The notes under the pieces are model-generated. The model saw only the letters and a list, made by a program, of their open reading frames with translations. It ran no database searches and was not told the DNA's origin. A program made the position numbers and the translations under genes. Of a stretch of DNA of 64,000 nucleotides, positions 17,913 through 26,724 are shown one piece after another (positions within the stretch are counted from its first letter, which is position 1; each line of letters begins with the position of its first letter). Location: NCBI GenBank assembly GCA_964527595.1, contig CAZGPI010000006.1, positions 12,056 to 76,055 of the forward strand, read 5' to 3'. Source of the DNA: GWF2-38-10 sp964527595 (GTDB lineage: Bacteria > Babelota > Babeliae > Babelales > RVW-14).

Positions 17913-20360
17913 ATGGAAAAAATGCACGAAAATTCAATCAAAGGGACACAGGTGTTTTTGCCCGTGCTTCCACTTAAAAATCTTGTGGCTTTGCCTAAAA
18001 GCATAGTCCCTGTTGTTGTTGGTAGAGATGTTTCTATCAAAGCAATCGAGTATGCTATGGGTGGGAATAAAGAAATTTTCATGGCGGCACAAAAAACGGT
18101 AGACGTTGAATCGCCATCACTCGATGATATTTATCATTATGGTACGCGTGGTATTATTTTGCAGGTTGCAAAATTGCCAAATGGAACCCTGAAGATTCTT
18201 GTCGAAGGGCTTGTGCGATCACGTATTGCGCAGGTAGTTCATACTGAAAAATTCATTGGTGTTTTGGCCGAAGATTTAATTTCTGAGCCTTTGGAAAAAA
18301 CGCCAGAAACAGAAGCTTTGTGGCGAAACCTTTACGATTTATTTAAAGAATATATTCATTTAAACGAAAAATTATCAACAGACTTGTTGGGGCTATTTCG
18401 TGGCTATGAGGATCTTGATTATTTAAGTGATACTGTTGCAGTACAAATGCCTCTTGATTTTGCTGAACGACAATTGTTGCTTGAAATGGTTGATACGCAA
18501 GACCGTGCGTTGCGCATGTGCGTTTTACTCAAGCGAGAAGTTGAGATTTTAAAGGCGGACAAAAACATTCGTAAGCGTGTGCAAAGCCAAGTCGAAAAGC
18601 ATCAAAAAGATTATTACCTAACCGAGCAAATGCGTGCAATTCAGCGCGAACTTGGTCGTGATGATTTTTCTCAAGAAATTGCAGAACTTCGTAAAAAAGC
18701 AAAAAAGCTTAAGCTTTCGCAAGAAGCATTTGACAAGGTTGAAGCAGAATTGCGTCGGCTTGAGCAAATGCAACCGATGTCGCCAGAAGCGGCAGTTGGT
18801 CGTAACTATGTTGACTGGTTACTGAGTGTTCCATGGCACCAGGAATCAAAAGATACGGTAAGTTTGGCGCAAGCTGAGAAGATTTTAAATTCTTCACATG
18901 CTGGTATGAAAAAGCCAAAAGAACGTGTTGTAGAATTTTTGGCTGCGCGTAAATTTGCCAAAGATAAACTTAAGCATGCTCCCATTTTATGCCTCGCCGG
19001 TCCTCCAGGTGTTGGTAAAACATCACTTGCTCAATCGATTGCCGATGCGCTTGGCCGTCCAATGGTGCGAATTTCATTGGGTGGATTGCGTGATGAGGCA
19101 GAAATTCGTGGTCACCGAAGAACTTATATCGGAGCGATGCCGGGTAAAATAATACAGGCCATGAAGCGCGTTAAAGTGGTAAATCCTGTTATCGTGCTTG
19201 ATGAAATTGACAAAATGTCGATGGATTTTCGTGGCGACCCATCATCAGCATTGCTTGAGGTTCTCGATCCAGAACAAAACAAAGCATTTGTCGATCACTT
19301 CATGGAAGTTGAATGTGATTTATCTAAAGTTATGTTTATCGCAACAGCAAACGTTATGGACAATGTACCATATCCGTTGCTCGATCGCATGGAAGTCATT
19401 AGCCTTTCCGGTTATACCGAAGCAGAAAAATTAGAAATAGCTACACGTTTTCTTATTCCGAAGTTACTCAAGGAACATGCGCTTAGTGCTACGCAGGTAG
19501 TGGTGAGCGACGATATTTTGAAAAAAATCATTGAAGAATACACCAGAGAAGCTGGCGTGCGTCAGCTTGAACGATCGATTGCAAAAATCCTTCGTAAAGG
19601 CATTCAGGAATTACTTGAGCACAAAAAAATTAAACGGGTTGTTGTTGATGACAAACAACTTGAAACGTGGCTTGGAGTTGCTCATTATCGCCGTGACGAA
19701 AAAAAACGAATTGATACCATTGGTGTTGCTACTGGTTTAGCATGGACTGAAGCTGGTGGTGATATCTTGGAAATAGAAGTTACGGTTTTGAAGGGTAAAG
19801 GCGCTCTGACCTTAACCGGCCAATTGGGTGAAGTTATGCAAGAGTCTGCGCAAGCGGCTATGAGTTATCTTCGTTCACGAGCCAAAGATCTTGGGCTAAA
19901 GGAAAATTTCTATTCAGATCTCGATGTTCACGTGCACGTACCAGAGGGCGCGATTCCTAAAGATGGTCCATCTGCTGGTATAACTATTGCAACGGCTATC
20001 ACCTCGGCGTTGAACAAAATCCCCGTGCTTCATAATGTGGCAATGACCGGAGAAGTAACGTTACGTGGTCGTGTGTTGCCGGTTGGTGGGTTGAAAGAGA
20101 AGTTATTAGCGGCAAGCAGAATAGGTATTACCAAGGTCATTGTATCGGCAAGCAATGCAAAAGATATAAAAGAATTTGCAAATGAATTAGATAAAACATT
20201 GCAGATATCATATGTCGAAACAATGGATGAAGTTATTGCTCAAGCATTTGCTAAATCGCCTTTTTGCCATGAAAATAAAAAAAATGGCAAAGAAAAAGAT
20301 GATAATAATGAACCAGTAAAAGCCTCAAAGCGCTCAAAAAAACGTAGCAAAAAGCAGTGA
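17913..20360 (+). CDS. lon: ATP-dependent protease Lon
   Basis: The 815-residue protein has the complete LonA architecture: an N-terminal substrate-binding domain (LPVLPLKNLVALPKSIVPV), a coiled-coil linker, an AAA+ module with Walker A GPPGVGKTS near 365 and Walker B VIVLDEIDKM, and the C-terminal protease with catalytic serine in KDGPSAGITIA near 686 and lysine in GGLKEKLLAA near 728. It degrades misfolded and regulatory proteins in the cytoplasm. The C-terminus carries an extra lysine-rich tail (KRSKKRSKKQ). It is monocistronic, with a promoter and a terminator of its own. Confidence 0.97.
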   Translation: MEKMHENSIKGTQVFLPVLPLKNLVALPKSIVPVVVGRDVSIKAIEYAMGGNKEIFMAAQKTVDVESPSLDDIYHYGTRGIILQVAKLPNGTLKILVEGLVRSRIAQVVHTEKFIGVLAEDLISEPLEKTPETEALWRNLYDLFKEYIHLNEKLSTDLLGLFRGYEDLDYLSDTVAVQMPLDFAERQLLLEMVDTQDRALRMCVLLKREVEILKADKNIRKRVQSQVEKHQKDYYLTEQMRAIQRELGRDDFSQEIAELRKKAKKLKLSQEAFDKVEAELRRLEQMQPMSPEAAVGRNYVDWLLSVPWHQESKDTVSLAQAEKILNSSHAGMKKPKERVVEFLAARKFAKDKLKHAPILCLAGPPGVGKTSLAQSIADALGRPMVRISLGGLRDEAEIRGHRRTYIGAMPGKIIQAMKRVKVVNPVIVLDEIDKMSMDFRGDPSSALLEVLDPEQNKAFVDHFMEVECDLSKVMFIATANVMDNVPYPLLDRMEVISLSGYTEAEKLEIATRFLIPKLLKEHALSATQVVVSDDILKKIIEEYTREAGVRQLERSIAKILRKGIQELLEHKKIKRVVVDDKQLETWLGVAHYRRDEKKRIDTIGVATGLAWTEAGGDILEIEVTVLKGKGALTLTGQLGEVMQESAQAAMSYLRSRAKDLGLKENFYSDLDVHVHVPEGAIPKDGPSAGITIATAITSALNKIPVLHNVAMTGEVTLRGRVLPVGGLKEKLLAASRIGITKVIVSASNAKDIKEFANELDKTLQISYVETMDEVIAQAFAKSPFCHENKKNGKEKDDNNEPVKASKRSKKRSKKQ

Positions 20361-20407
20361 AAAAACACTTGTTTTAATGTCCTTGCTTTTTTTTAATAAA
20401 GATTTTT

Positions 20408-20440
20408 ATACTCAAACGGTATCGTTTGAGTATTTTTTTT
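20408..20440 (+). terminator. Intrinsic terminator of lon
   Basis: An 11-bp perfect stem (20408-20418 with 20423-20433) and GTAT loop is followed by a run of T to 20440. Confidence 0.9.
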
Positions 20441-20561
20441 GGCATAAAAATATTGTGTAATCTTTTCAAAAGAAGGAGGGAGAGAAAGAGACAAATCCCC
20501 GCGTTATCGGGAGTGGCTTTTGTGAAAGTTTAGCGAGCGATTTTTCTATTAAAAAGGGTAT

Positions 20562-23114
20562 GTGATGAAGAAAATAAGGGGTTGGAGAGGTAAATCTCTC
20601 ATAATTTTTTCTACTTTATTAATTTTTTCAAATTTTGTTCAAGATATTTGTGCTCAAGTTGCTGATACCATTACTTATGGTAGTGTTATTCGTATTAAAC
20701 ATAAAAAAACAGGAAAGTATTTGGCTTCTGGAGAGGAACAATATACACATTTTAAATCCTCTGGGCAGAATGCAGTCTATGCAACCGATACCAAAAATGA
20801 TTCACAGTTGTGGCTTTTAGGTGGTGGGGCGATTGGGTTTCCTATCAAAAAAGGTGACCGCATTGCATTGAAAAATCTAAAAACTGGTCGTAATTTACAC
20901 AGTCATGCTGGCTTTCCGTCACCAGCTTCCGGTTTTCAAGAAGTAACGGCATTCGGAGGTAATGATACTAATGATGCATGGTTAATTGAGAATGATCCGA
21001 TTGATGATATGCGGGCCGTTGTTGGTACCGGAAGCGATTTGAAATTGGTTCATGTAAACACGGTTGGTTCATTGATTTTTCCATCAGACAAGTTGTTTCA
21101 AGAAGGAAAACAGGAAGTTGCTTGTGTGCCTCCAAGCGTTGTCAGAAGAGAGATAGATTCAGGTTCTATGTGGAAAAAAAACACTATTGTTTACGATAAT
21201 ATAGCTACTGGTGGCAGTGTCTTTGTGGTTGAACTAGAGCAATCGCCGGCTCAAGCTGAAAAGACAAAAGCAGATTGGCAAAAAGGGCGTGGTGGTACGT
21301 TAAATTATAATACGATAATTAGTATTGATTACAAATTTATAAATCAATCGGCTTGGAATTCCCGTCGATTGTGGACGCATGGAGCGAGCAGACACGGCGA
21401 TAATAAAGCTGAACCTAATAATAATGTAGAAATTCTTGTTGGGCCAAATAGCGATGGTCGTGCTGTTGGCGAATCTTTCTTTATGGTTCAGAATGTAGCC
21501 AATCCACTACAAACCGGGCCGGTTAAATATGGTGATAAGATAAAGATCGTCTCTTTATACGCTAGTGCGGGCGTGCCTGCAAAGTCTGGTATCTTGAGAC
21601 CGTTTAAGTATTGGTGGATAAATAACGATAGTCGACATGGCAAGGCGTATCGCGAAATAGTTATTTCTCATCCAGATAATACAATGACACAAGGAGAACA
21701 ATCATTCTTTACGCTTGAGGCGATGTTCCCAGGTGTAACAGGTGAAGTTTACCAAAACGATATGGTTAGAATACGCAACTTGTCGGGTAAACAAGATGTA
21801 TTATGGGTCTATTCCGATAGTCGCTATGGTAACACTTATTATGAATTGCTTGCCAATAATGGTGATGATCCAGGCAAGGGACGCGAAGGTTTTTTCAATC
21901 GCTTTAACTTAACCCATGTAAATCGAGCATATCTTCCTGCACCTGTACAAAAATCATTGGATGATGTTCAAGCCGATCTTCAACTTTATTTGGGTGCTGA
22001 GGCGGCAAAACAACAAGCAGAACTTGAAAAAGCAAAAGCGGCTCAAGCTAAAGCCGAAAAAGACGCGGCAGAAGCTGCGCTTAAGGTTGCTAACGAGGAA
22101 GCAAAACGTTTAGCTGAAGCCTCTGCCAAGCAAATGGCTGAAGCCCAAAAGAAAAACGAAGAAGCAAAGATGCTTGCTGAGCAAGAGGCAAAAAAAGTAG
22201 CTGAAGCTCTGAAGCAAGCCGAACTTAAAGCCGAAGCAGCAAAGAAGCTTGGTGAAGAAGAGGCTAAAAAGGCGGCGGAAGAGCTGAAGCAAACACAACT
22301 TAAAGCAGAAGAAGCAAAAAAACTTGCTGCAGAAGAGGCCATAAAGGCAGCTTCACTTTTAAAGCAGACCGAAGAACGCTTGGCTAAGGAAAAAGAACTT
22401 GCCATAGAAGAACAAAAGAAAGCCCAAGATCTTATTAATGCAGATGCTCGCAAAAGAGAAGAAGCGCTTAAGACGAAGTTCGATGCAGAAGCAGTAGCAA
22501 GACAACGCCAACTTGATGAAGCAACAGCGTTAGCCGATGAAATGAAGTTCGTAGCTAATTTACCAATCGGTTTTGTTAAAGTTGATGGTAAAGCAAAGAA
22601 GGTTGCTGTTGGATTACGAGAAGAAACGGTCAATGGCAAAACAAAAGAAGTCATTGATTGTTGGGCTATTGGCATGAATGACAAACTTATGGTCGGTTCA
22701 GATGGTATTAATCCATGGACTGCGCACGTAGCAAAGGATGACAAAGGAACCGAAATTCCTGGTTTTAAAGATATTGCCATCGGCGGAGATGGTACGACAT
22801 ATGCAGTTACTCTTGATGGCAAAGTCTATCAATATGTTCGACCAGGGGAAAAAGCAAAAGTTGTTGCACCAGCGGCAAAGAAGCCGGTAAAGGCGAAGAA
22901 GCTTCGTGGTAAAGCAAAAAGAAAAAAAAGCGGAAAAAAAATAGTTCAAGCTTCCTCTGTTAAGCAAGCGACCGGTAAGCCAGGCGCTGCAAAGCCTGCC
23001 AAGCCGGTGAGAAAAGTTGTCAAAAAACCGGCCCCCAAAAAGGACGTTAAACCGGTAGCTCCCAAGCAAGAAGCTAAGCCAGTCGAAGCACCAAAACCAG
23101 TAGAAACAATGTAA
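20562..23114 (+). CDS. Exported MIR-like / coiled-coil / tectonin-like protein with basic tail
   Basis: The 850-residue product has a signal peptide (to about residue 32), then a beta-trefoil segment resembling MIR domains (about 36-150: YGSVIRIKHKKTGKYLASG, LWLL, GDRIALKNLKTGRNLHSH). A second beta-rich region with two related strands (WWINNDSRHGKAYREIVI and LWVYSDSRYGNTYYELL) spans about 240-470. A long Ala/Glu/Lys coiled coil follows (475-660), then one or two tectonin-like blades (670-765, with IAIGGDGTTYAVTLDGKVYQY) and a Lys/Ala/Pro tail (770-850) resembling histone H1. MIR domains are mainly known from eukaryotic ER mannosyltransferases and receptors. First of three consecutive exported genes sharing the blade and tail. 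Function unknown. Confidence 0.7.
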   Translation: MMKKIRGWRGKSLIIFSTLLIFSNFVQDICAQVADTITYGSVIRIKHKKTGKYLASGEEQYTHFKSSGQNAVYATDTKNDSQLWLLGGGAIGFPIKKGDRIALKNLKTGRNLHSHAGFPSPASGFQEVTAFGGNDTNDAWLIENDPIDDMRAVVGTGSDLKLVHVNTVGSLIFPSDKLFQEGKQEVACVPPSVVRREIDSGSMWKKNTIVYDNIATGGSVFVVELEQSPAQAEKTKADWQKGRGGTLNYNTIISIDYKFINQSAWNSRRLWTHGASRHGDNKAEPNNNVEILVGPNSDGRAVGESFFMVQNVANPLQTGPVKYGDKIKIVSLYASAGVPAKSGILRPFKYWWINNDSRHGKAYREIVISHPDNTMTQGEQSFFTLEAMFPGVTGEVYQNDMVRIRNLSGKQDVLWVYSDSRYGNTYYELLANNGDDPGKGREGFFNRFNLTHVNRAYLPAPVQKSLDDVQADLQLYLGAEAAKQQAELEKAKAAQAKAEKDAAEAALKVANEEAKRLAEASAKQMAEAQKKNEEAKMLAEQEAKKVAEALKQAELKAEAAKKLGEEEAKKAAEELKQTQLKAEEAKKLAAEEAIKAASLLKQTEERLAKEKELAIEEQKKAQDLINADARKREEALKTKFDAEAVARQRQLDEATALADEMKFVANLPIGFVKVDGKAKKVAVGLREETVNGKTKEVIDCWAIGMNDKLMVGSDGINPWTAHVAKDDKGTEIPGFKDIAIGGDGTTYAVTLDGKVYQYVRPGEKAKVVAPAAKKPVKAKKLRGKAKRKKSGKKIVQASSVKQATGKPGAAKPAKPVRKVVKKPAPKKDVKPVAPKQEAKPVEAPKPVETM

Positions 23115-23136
23115 CTACAAATACGGCAAAAGATTC

Positions 23137-23160
23137 ATGGAGGTGGGTAACCACCTCCAT
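23137..23160. other. Intercistronic hairpin
   Basis: A 10-bp perfect stem with GTAA loop (23137-23146 with 23151-23160) lies between the first two genes of the cassette. No T run follows it on either strand, so it may be an mRNA-stabilising or processing element rather than a terminator. Confidence 0.5.
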
Positions 23161-23198
23161 AAACAAAAAGTAAAAAAAGTAAAAAAAGATGGAAAAAT

Positions 23199-24350
23199 AT
23201 GAAGATGGTTAAAGATAAAAAAACAAAAGCGTTGTTTTTAGGCGGTGCTTTTTTGATGTTTGGCTTGAGCATGAATTTACTTGCCCAAACACCACCAGTT
23301 GCTACGCCAGCCGCACCAGCAGCAGTTGCTATACAAAAAACAGTTGCTATGCTAGCCGCACCAGAACCAGCAGCAGTTGCTATACAAAAACCAGTTGCTA
23401 TGCTAGCCGCACAAAAACCAGTTACAGCTCCCGCGGAAGTTGTTGTAATTGAAGCGCCAAAAATGCCTGAAGTTGCGCCTGTAGACAATTCATGGAAGCC
23501 AGCACTGCCAGCAGTTGATGCAAAAGTTGGAACATGGAAATTGGTTGACGTTGGGGCTGCTAACGCCGCTCTCAAACTTAAGAAGATTGCCGTTGGCGAT
23601 ATTAATGATGTATGGGCTGCCGGTGATGATGGCAAGATTTATAGACTAACCCCTAAGGGTTGGGAAATGAAAACAACGGGTGTTGATGTCGCGGCGACCG
23701 AAGATGATACCGTTCTTGTGGTGAATGAAAAAGACGAACTCCTTTCGCTCAATAAAAAAGGCGAGTGGGTTGCTATTCCAGGTGTTAAAGCAAAAACCGT
23801 TGCCGCTGGTAACAGCGATGCAATTTGGGTTATTCACCAAGGCCAAGTTTTCCATTTTGACGATGGAAAATGGGAAAAGGTCAAGAATATGCTAGGACAA
23901 GATGCCAAAGGCTTGCCTGTTTTTGCGGTAAATGCAGAAGAGGTTGTTTATGCGCTTGACGATAAAAATCAGATTTATCGCCGAGATCTTGATCGTGTTG
24001 AACAAGTCCAAAAAACAGCAACATTAGTAACGCAAGTTACTGAAAAAAAGAAAGCCGCAAAGTCAAAGCCTAAGAAAGTTGTAGCATCTAAAGGCAAGGC
24101 TGTTTCTGCCAAAAGTAAGGCTGTAGCATCAAAGCGTAAGGCTTTTACTCCAAAAGGCGCAAAATCAAAGCCACCAGTTAGAAGGGTAACACGTTCGGGA
24201 GGAAATCCTTATAGCGCAGGAAAAGCAATGCGACCAGCTGGTTCTCCCAAGGTTGCCCCAAAAGTTGAGGAAAAACGCGTTGCATTAGATGTTGGTAATC
24301 CGTTAGCTGGCCACGCTCCAGCGGCCACGCCGGTTGCAGCCAAAAAATAA
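23199..24350 (+). CDS. Exported tectonin-like propeller protein with basic tail
   Basis: The 383-residue product has a signal peptide ending near residue 29, a low-complexity Ala/Pro linker made of two copies of a 17-residue unit, and a set of tectonin-like blades (about 115-270). The blade pattern is the recurrent IAVGDINDVWAAGDDGKIYR, VAAGNSDAIWVIHQGQVFHF and W-x-x-i-P spacing. A Lys/Ala/Ser-rich basic tail (about 280-383) follows. Tectonin repeats are known from fungal and animal lectins and TECPR proteins, where they bind sugars or lipids. Position between two genes with the same blades and tails argues for a functional set. Ligand unknown. Confidence 0.65.
   Translation: MKMVKDKKTKALFLGGAFLMFGLSMNLLAQTPPVATPAAPAAVAIQKTVAMLAAPEPAAVAIQKPVAMLAAQKPVTAPAEVVVIEAPKMPEVAPVDNSWKPALPAVDAKVGTWKLVDVGAANAALKLKKIAVGDINDVWAAGDDGKIYRLTPKGWEMKTTGVDVAATEDDTVLVVNEKDELLSLNKKGEWVAIPGVKAKTVAAGNSDAIWVIHQGQVFHFDDGKWEKVKNMLGQDAKGLPVFAVNAEEVVYALDDKNQIYRRDLDRVEQVQKTATLVTQVTEKKKAAKSKPKKVVASKGKAVSAKSKAVASKRKAFTPKGAKSKPPVRRVTRSGGNPYSAGKAMRPAGSPKVAPKVEEKRVALDVGNPLAGHAPAATPVAAKK
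23321..23422 (+). repeat. 51-bp tandem repeat inside exported gene
   Basis: Two near-identical in-frame 51-bp units (from 23321 and 23372) encode AVAIQKxVAMLAA-type segments just after the signal peptide, a sign of recent slippage or unequal recombination in the linker. Confidence 0.75.
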
Positions 24351-24407
24351 ACTCAGAAATAGAGCAATGAGCATCATTAGTTAAAGCATAAAGGCCTATA
24401 CAAAAAA

Positions 24408-24444
24408 AGAGAAGCCGGGCAAAAAGTCCGGTTTCTCTTTTTTA
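24408..24444 (+). terminator. Intrinsic terminator after second cassette gene
   Basis: An 11-bp stem (24408-24418 with 24428-24438, one G-T pair) is followed by TTTTTT. It ends the transcript carrying the genes at 20562 and 23199. Confidence 0.85.
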
Positions 24445-24473
24445 TTGATAATTGCGAGACAACATTCTAGACT
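24445..24473 (+). promoter_or_regulatory. Promoter of third cassette gene
   Basis: TTGATA, a 17-base spacer and TAGACT begin just after the terminator. The predicted leader of about 115 bases contains the short open frame at 24512. Confidence 0.5.
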
Positions 24474-24511
24474 GAAAAAAGTTATTTAGGATCTTAAGAA
24501 AGGAGATCGTT

Positions 24512-24544
24512 ATGATTATCATCCGTTTCGCTAGTGGCCCGTAG
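24512..24544 (+). CDS. Possible 10-residue leader peptide
   Basis: A strong AAGGAG lies six bases before an ATG that opens MIIIRFASGP and a TAG stop, 50 bases ahead of the exported protein at 24595, which has its own AAGGAG. The ribosome site is better than chance, but the peptide resembles nothing known to me. It could be a translated leader that tunes expression or a remnant. Confidence 0.35.
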   Translation: MIIIRFASGP

Positions 24545-24594
24545 CAAAAGGTATTATTGTTGAAGAATCAATTAACCATAAAGGAGAATTAGCT

Positions 24595-26646
24595 ATGAAA
24601 AAAATGTTGAAATTATCGTTGTCAGTTTTATGTTTGGGTTTTGGCTGGGCAATTTCCCAGACCCCAGAACCTGTAGTGCTTCCTACCACAACCCCTGCTC
24701 CTGCCGTTACACCAGCCGTAGTTGTAGTATCACCTGTTGGTGGTACGTCTTTTACATGCCCTGGTGATAATACACTGAAATTCCATGAAAGTTGGAAGCT
24801 TGGTGAGCCTGGTAAAGGTTGGGTAAAATTCAAGGCCAGCGGCAAAGCAGCTATTCAAATGGCCTTCTCAAGTTTCCCTGAATTGCAGGGAGAGGGTTAC
24901 AAGGTTGTTATTGGTTCAGGAGGAAATACAGCCTCAACGATTGATAAATACCCTGAATCAACAGCATTCAAACCATTTGTGTTAGATATTAACAAGGGCG
25001 GTAATCCTGACGGTGTTATGACCGGTGGTCTTCCCGGCGATGGAACAAAGTTGGAAGATTATTGGGTAAGCCTTGATAATGGTACCGTTACCTATGGTAA
25101 GGGAACTGTTGTCGGAACTCGCGAACTTGGTCGTGCAACCGATGCTACGCCATTGAAATATGTTCAATATGTTGGATTTGGAAATGGTGGCAGCGCTACC
25201 ATGTCATTTAAAGATATTGAATTCAGTAAGATTGTTCCTGTAGAAATAGCCATCAATTTGCCAGAAGGTTTTGAAGCTGAAGAAGGCAAAGTAAAACGTA
25301 TTTCAGTTGGTAGCAAAAACGGCGAACTTGAAGTATGGTCCGTTGGATTTGATGCCCAACTTTATCGCTATGATACCTACTCAATGTCCCCACTTCCATG
25401 GGTAAAACAAGAATTTAAAGACGCTGCCGGTGTAGTAATGAGATTTGATGACGTATCTGTTTCTTCAGATGGAATGATGGTTGCCTTGGGTGAAAAAGGC
25501 AATGCATTAAGATTTGATTGGACCACCAAAGCATGGACCGCAATTGCACCAGGCGCAGGTAACGAATTACTTGATTTTGAATTCATTACCGTTGGTAAAA
25601 ATGGTTGCATTTGGGCCGTTGATTCAGATGAAAAAGACATCTATGAACTTACCAACACAGGTTGGGCTGTTCGTGTTGATGGTTTTGGTTCATACGTAGC
25701 GGCTGGTGTTGATGGCACCGTTGTTGGTTTGAACATAAAAGGTGAGGCATTCCGCTTTGAAAATGGCAAATGGATTGAAATGCCAGGCGTATTGTTTGAA
25801 CGTGTAGCCGTTGGTAATGCCGATCATATAATCGGTTCAACCGACAAAGATAACGCATTATTCCAATGGAAAGATGGAAAATGGATGCCATTAATTGGTA
25901 AAGATGGCAAACCAGCAACCGGTCTTGATGAAATATCAATTAACGCAGCCGGCACGACATTTGGTGCCGATGAAGACGGCGATGTATATCACAAAGGTGA
26001 AGCCGGTGTTGCAATAGTCGTTCCAGCCCCTGCTGTAATTGAAGCAACAACAGCTCAAGCCATTAAAACAATCGATGCGCTTCTTGCTGGCACAATGTTA
26101 CCCGCCGATATTCATCCAAGCGTATTGCCTACGTTGAAAGCAATGCCTGATATGGCACCTCTTTTGAAACCAGCACCAAAAGTTGTTGCGGCAAAACCAG
26201 GCGCAAAACCAGCAGCAAAACCAGCAGCCAAGAAGGTTGTTAAGCCAACCGCAGCTCAAGTTAAAAAAGCAGTTACAGCCGCCAAAACAACCATAACAAA
26301 GGCAGCTCCTAAAAAGGCAGCAGCAACTCGTGCAACAGCCAAGAAAGCTGGAACAGTAAAAGCCAAGGTCGTTAAGAAAAAGACAACGGGTACAGGTAAA
26401 GCCGTTAAAAAGGCAGCCAAGGTCAAAAAGACCGTAGCCAAGGTTGTTAAGGTTAAGGCTAAGGCAGCAGCAAAGACCGTCAAAAAAGCAGCTGTCAAAA
26501 AAGCAGCTGTCAAAAAACCAGCGGCTAAAAAGCCAGCAGCAAAAAAGCCAGCGGTCAAAAAGCCAGCGGCTAAAAAGCCAGTGGTTAAAAAGCCTGCAGC
26601 ATCAAAACCTGTAGCTAAGCCAGCAGCTCCACAACCTGTAGCTTAA
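24595..26646 (+). CDS. Exported FAMeT-like / tectonin-like protein with histone-H1-like tail
   Basis: The 683-residue product has a signal peptide (1-21) and an N-terminal beta-sandwich (about 50-215) whose layout resembles the eukaryotic Methyltransf_FA domain, with KFKASGKAAIQMAF, YKVVIGSGGN, the YWVSLDNGTVTYGKG segment and VGFGNGGSATMSF in order. Then come five or six tectonin-like blades (about 218-470: RISVGSKNGELEVWSVGFD, VSVSSDGMMVALGEKG, FITVGKNGCIWAVDSDE and so on). The tail (about 525-683) is Lys/Ala/Pro with repeated KKPA and KKAA units, similar in composition to histone H1. Largest member of the three-gene set. DNA- or polyanion-binding by the tail and sugar or lipid binding by the blades are inference. 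Confidence 0.7.
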   Translation: MKKMLKLSLSVLCLGFGWAISQTPEPVVLPTTTPAPAVTPAVVVVSPVGGTSFTCPGDNTLKFHESWKLGEPGKGWVKFKASGKAAIQMAFSSFPELQGEGYKVVIGSGGNTASTIDKYPESTAFKPFVLDINKGGNPDGVMTGGLPGDGTKLEDYWVSLDNGTVTYGKGTVVGTRELGRATDATPLKYVQYVGFGNGGSATMSFKDIEFSKIVPVEIAINLPEGFEAEEGKVKRISVGSKNGELEVWSVGFDAQLYRYDTYSMSPLPWVKQEFKDAAGVVMRFDDVSVSSDGMMVALGEKGNALRFDWTTKAWTAIAPGAGNELLDFEFITVGKNGCIWAVDSDEKDIYELTNTGWAVRVDGFGSYVAAGVDGTVVGLNIKGEAFRFENGKWIEMPGVLFERVAVGNADHIIGSTDKDNALFQWKDGKWMPLIGKDGKPATGLDEISINAAGTTFGADEDGDVYHKGEAGVAIVVPAPAVIEATTAQAIKTIDALLAGTMLPADIHPSVLPTLKAMPDMAPLLKPAPKVVAAKPGAKPAAKPAAKKVVKPTAAQVKKAVTAAKTTITKAAPKKAAATRATAKKAGTVKAKVVKKKTTGTGKAVKKAAKVKKTVAKVVKVKAKAAAKTVKKAAVKKAAVKKPAAKKPAAKKPAVKKPAAKKPVVKKPAASKPVAKPAAPQPVA

Positions 26647-26686
26647 AAACAGTCAATATTGGTTTAGGACAAAAAAGACCAAAATC

Positions 26687-26717
26687 AAAGAAGGGCGGTA
26701 ACATCCCGCCCTTCTTT
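26687..26717. terminator. Bidirectional intrinsic terminator
   Basis: A 12-bp perfect stem (26687-26698 with 26706-26717) lies between the convergent genes ending at 26646 and 26725, with A-rich and T-containing flanks. Confidence 0.8.
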
Positions 26718-26724
26718 GCTGTAA

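Noticed and set aside
22043..22822. Minus-strand open frame of 259 codons in the first cassette gene
   Set aside because: Antisense shadow of the coiled-coil coding; serine/alanine composition reflects complementary codons.
23137..23160. Terminator between first two cassette genes
   Set aside because: The stem is perfect but no T run follows on either strand, so I list it only as a hairpin.
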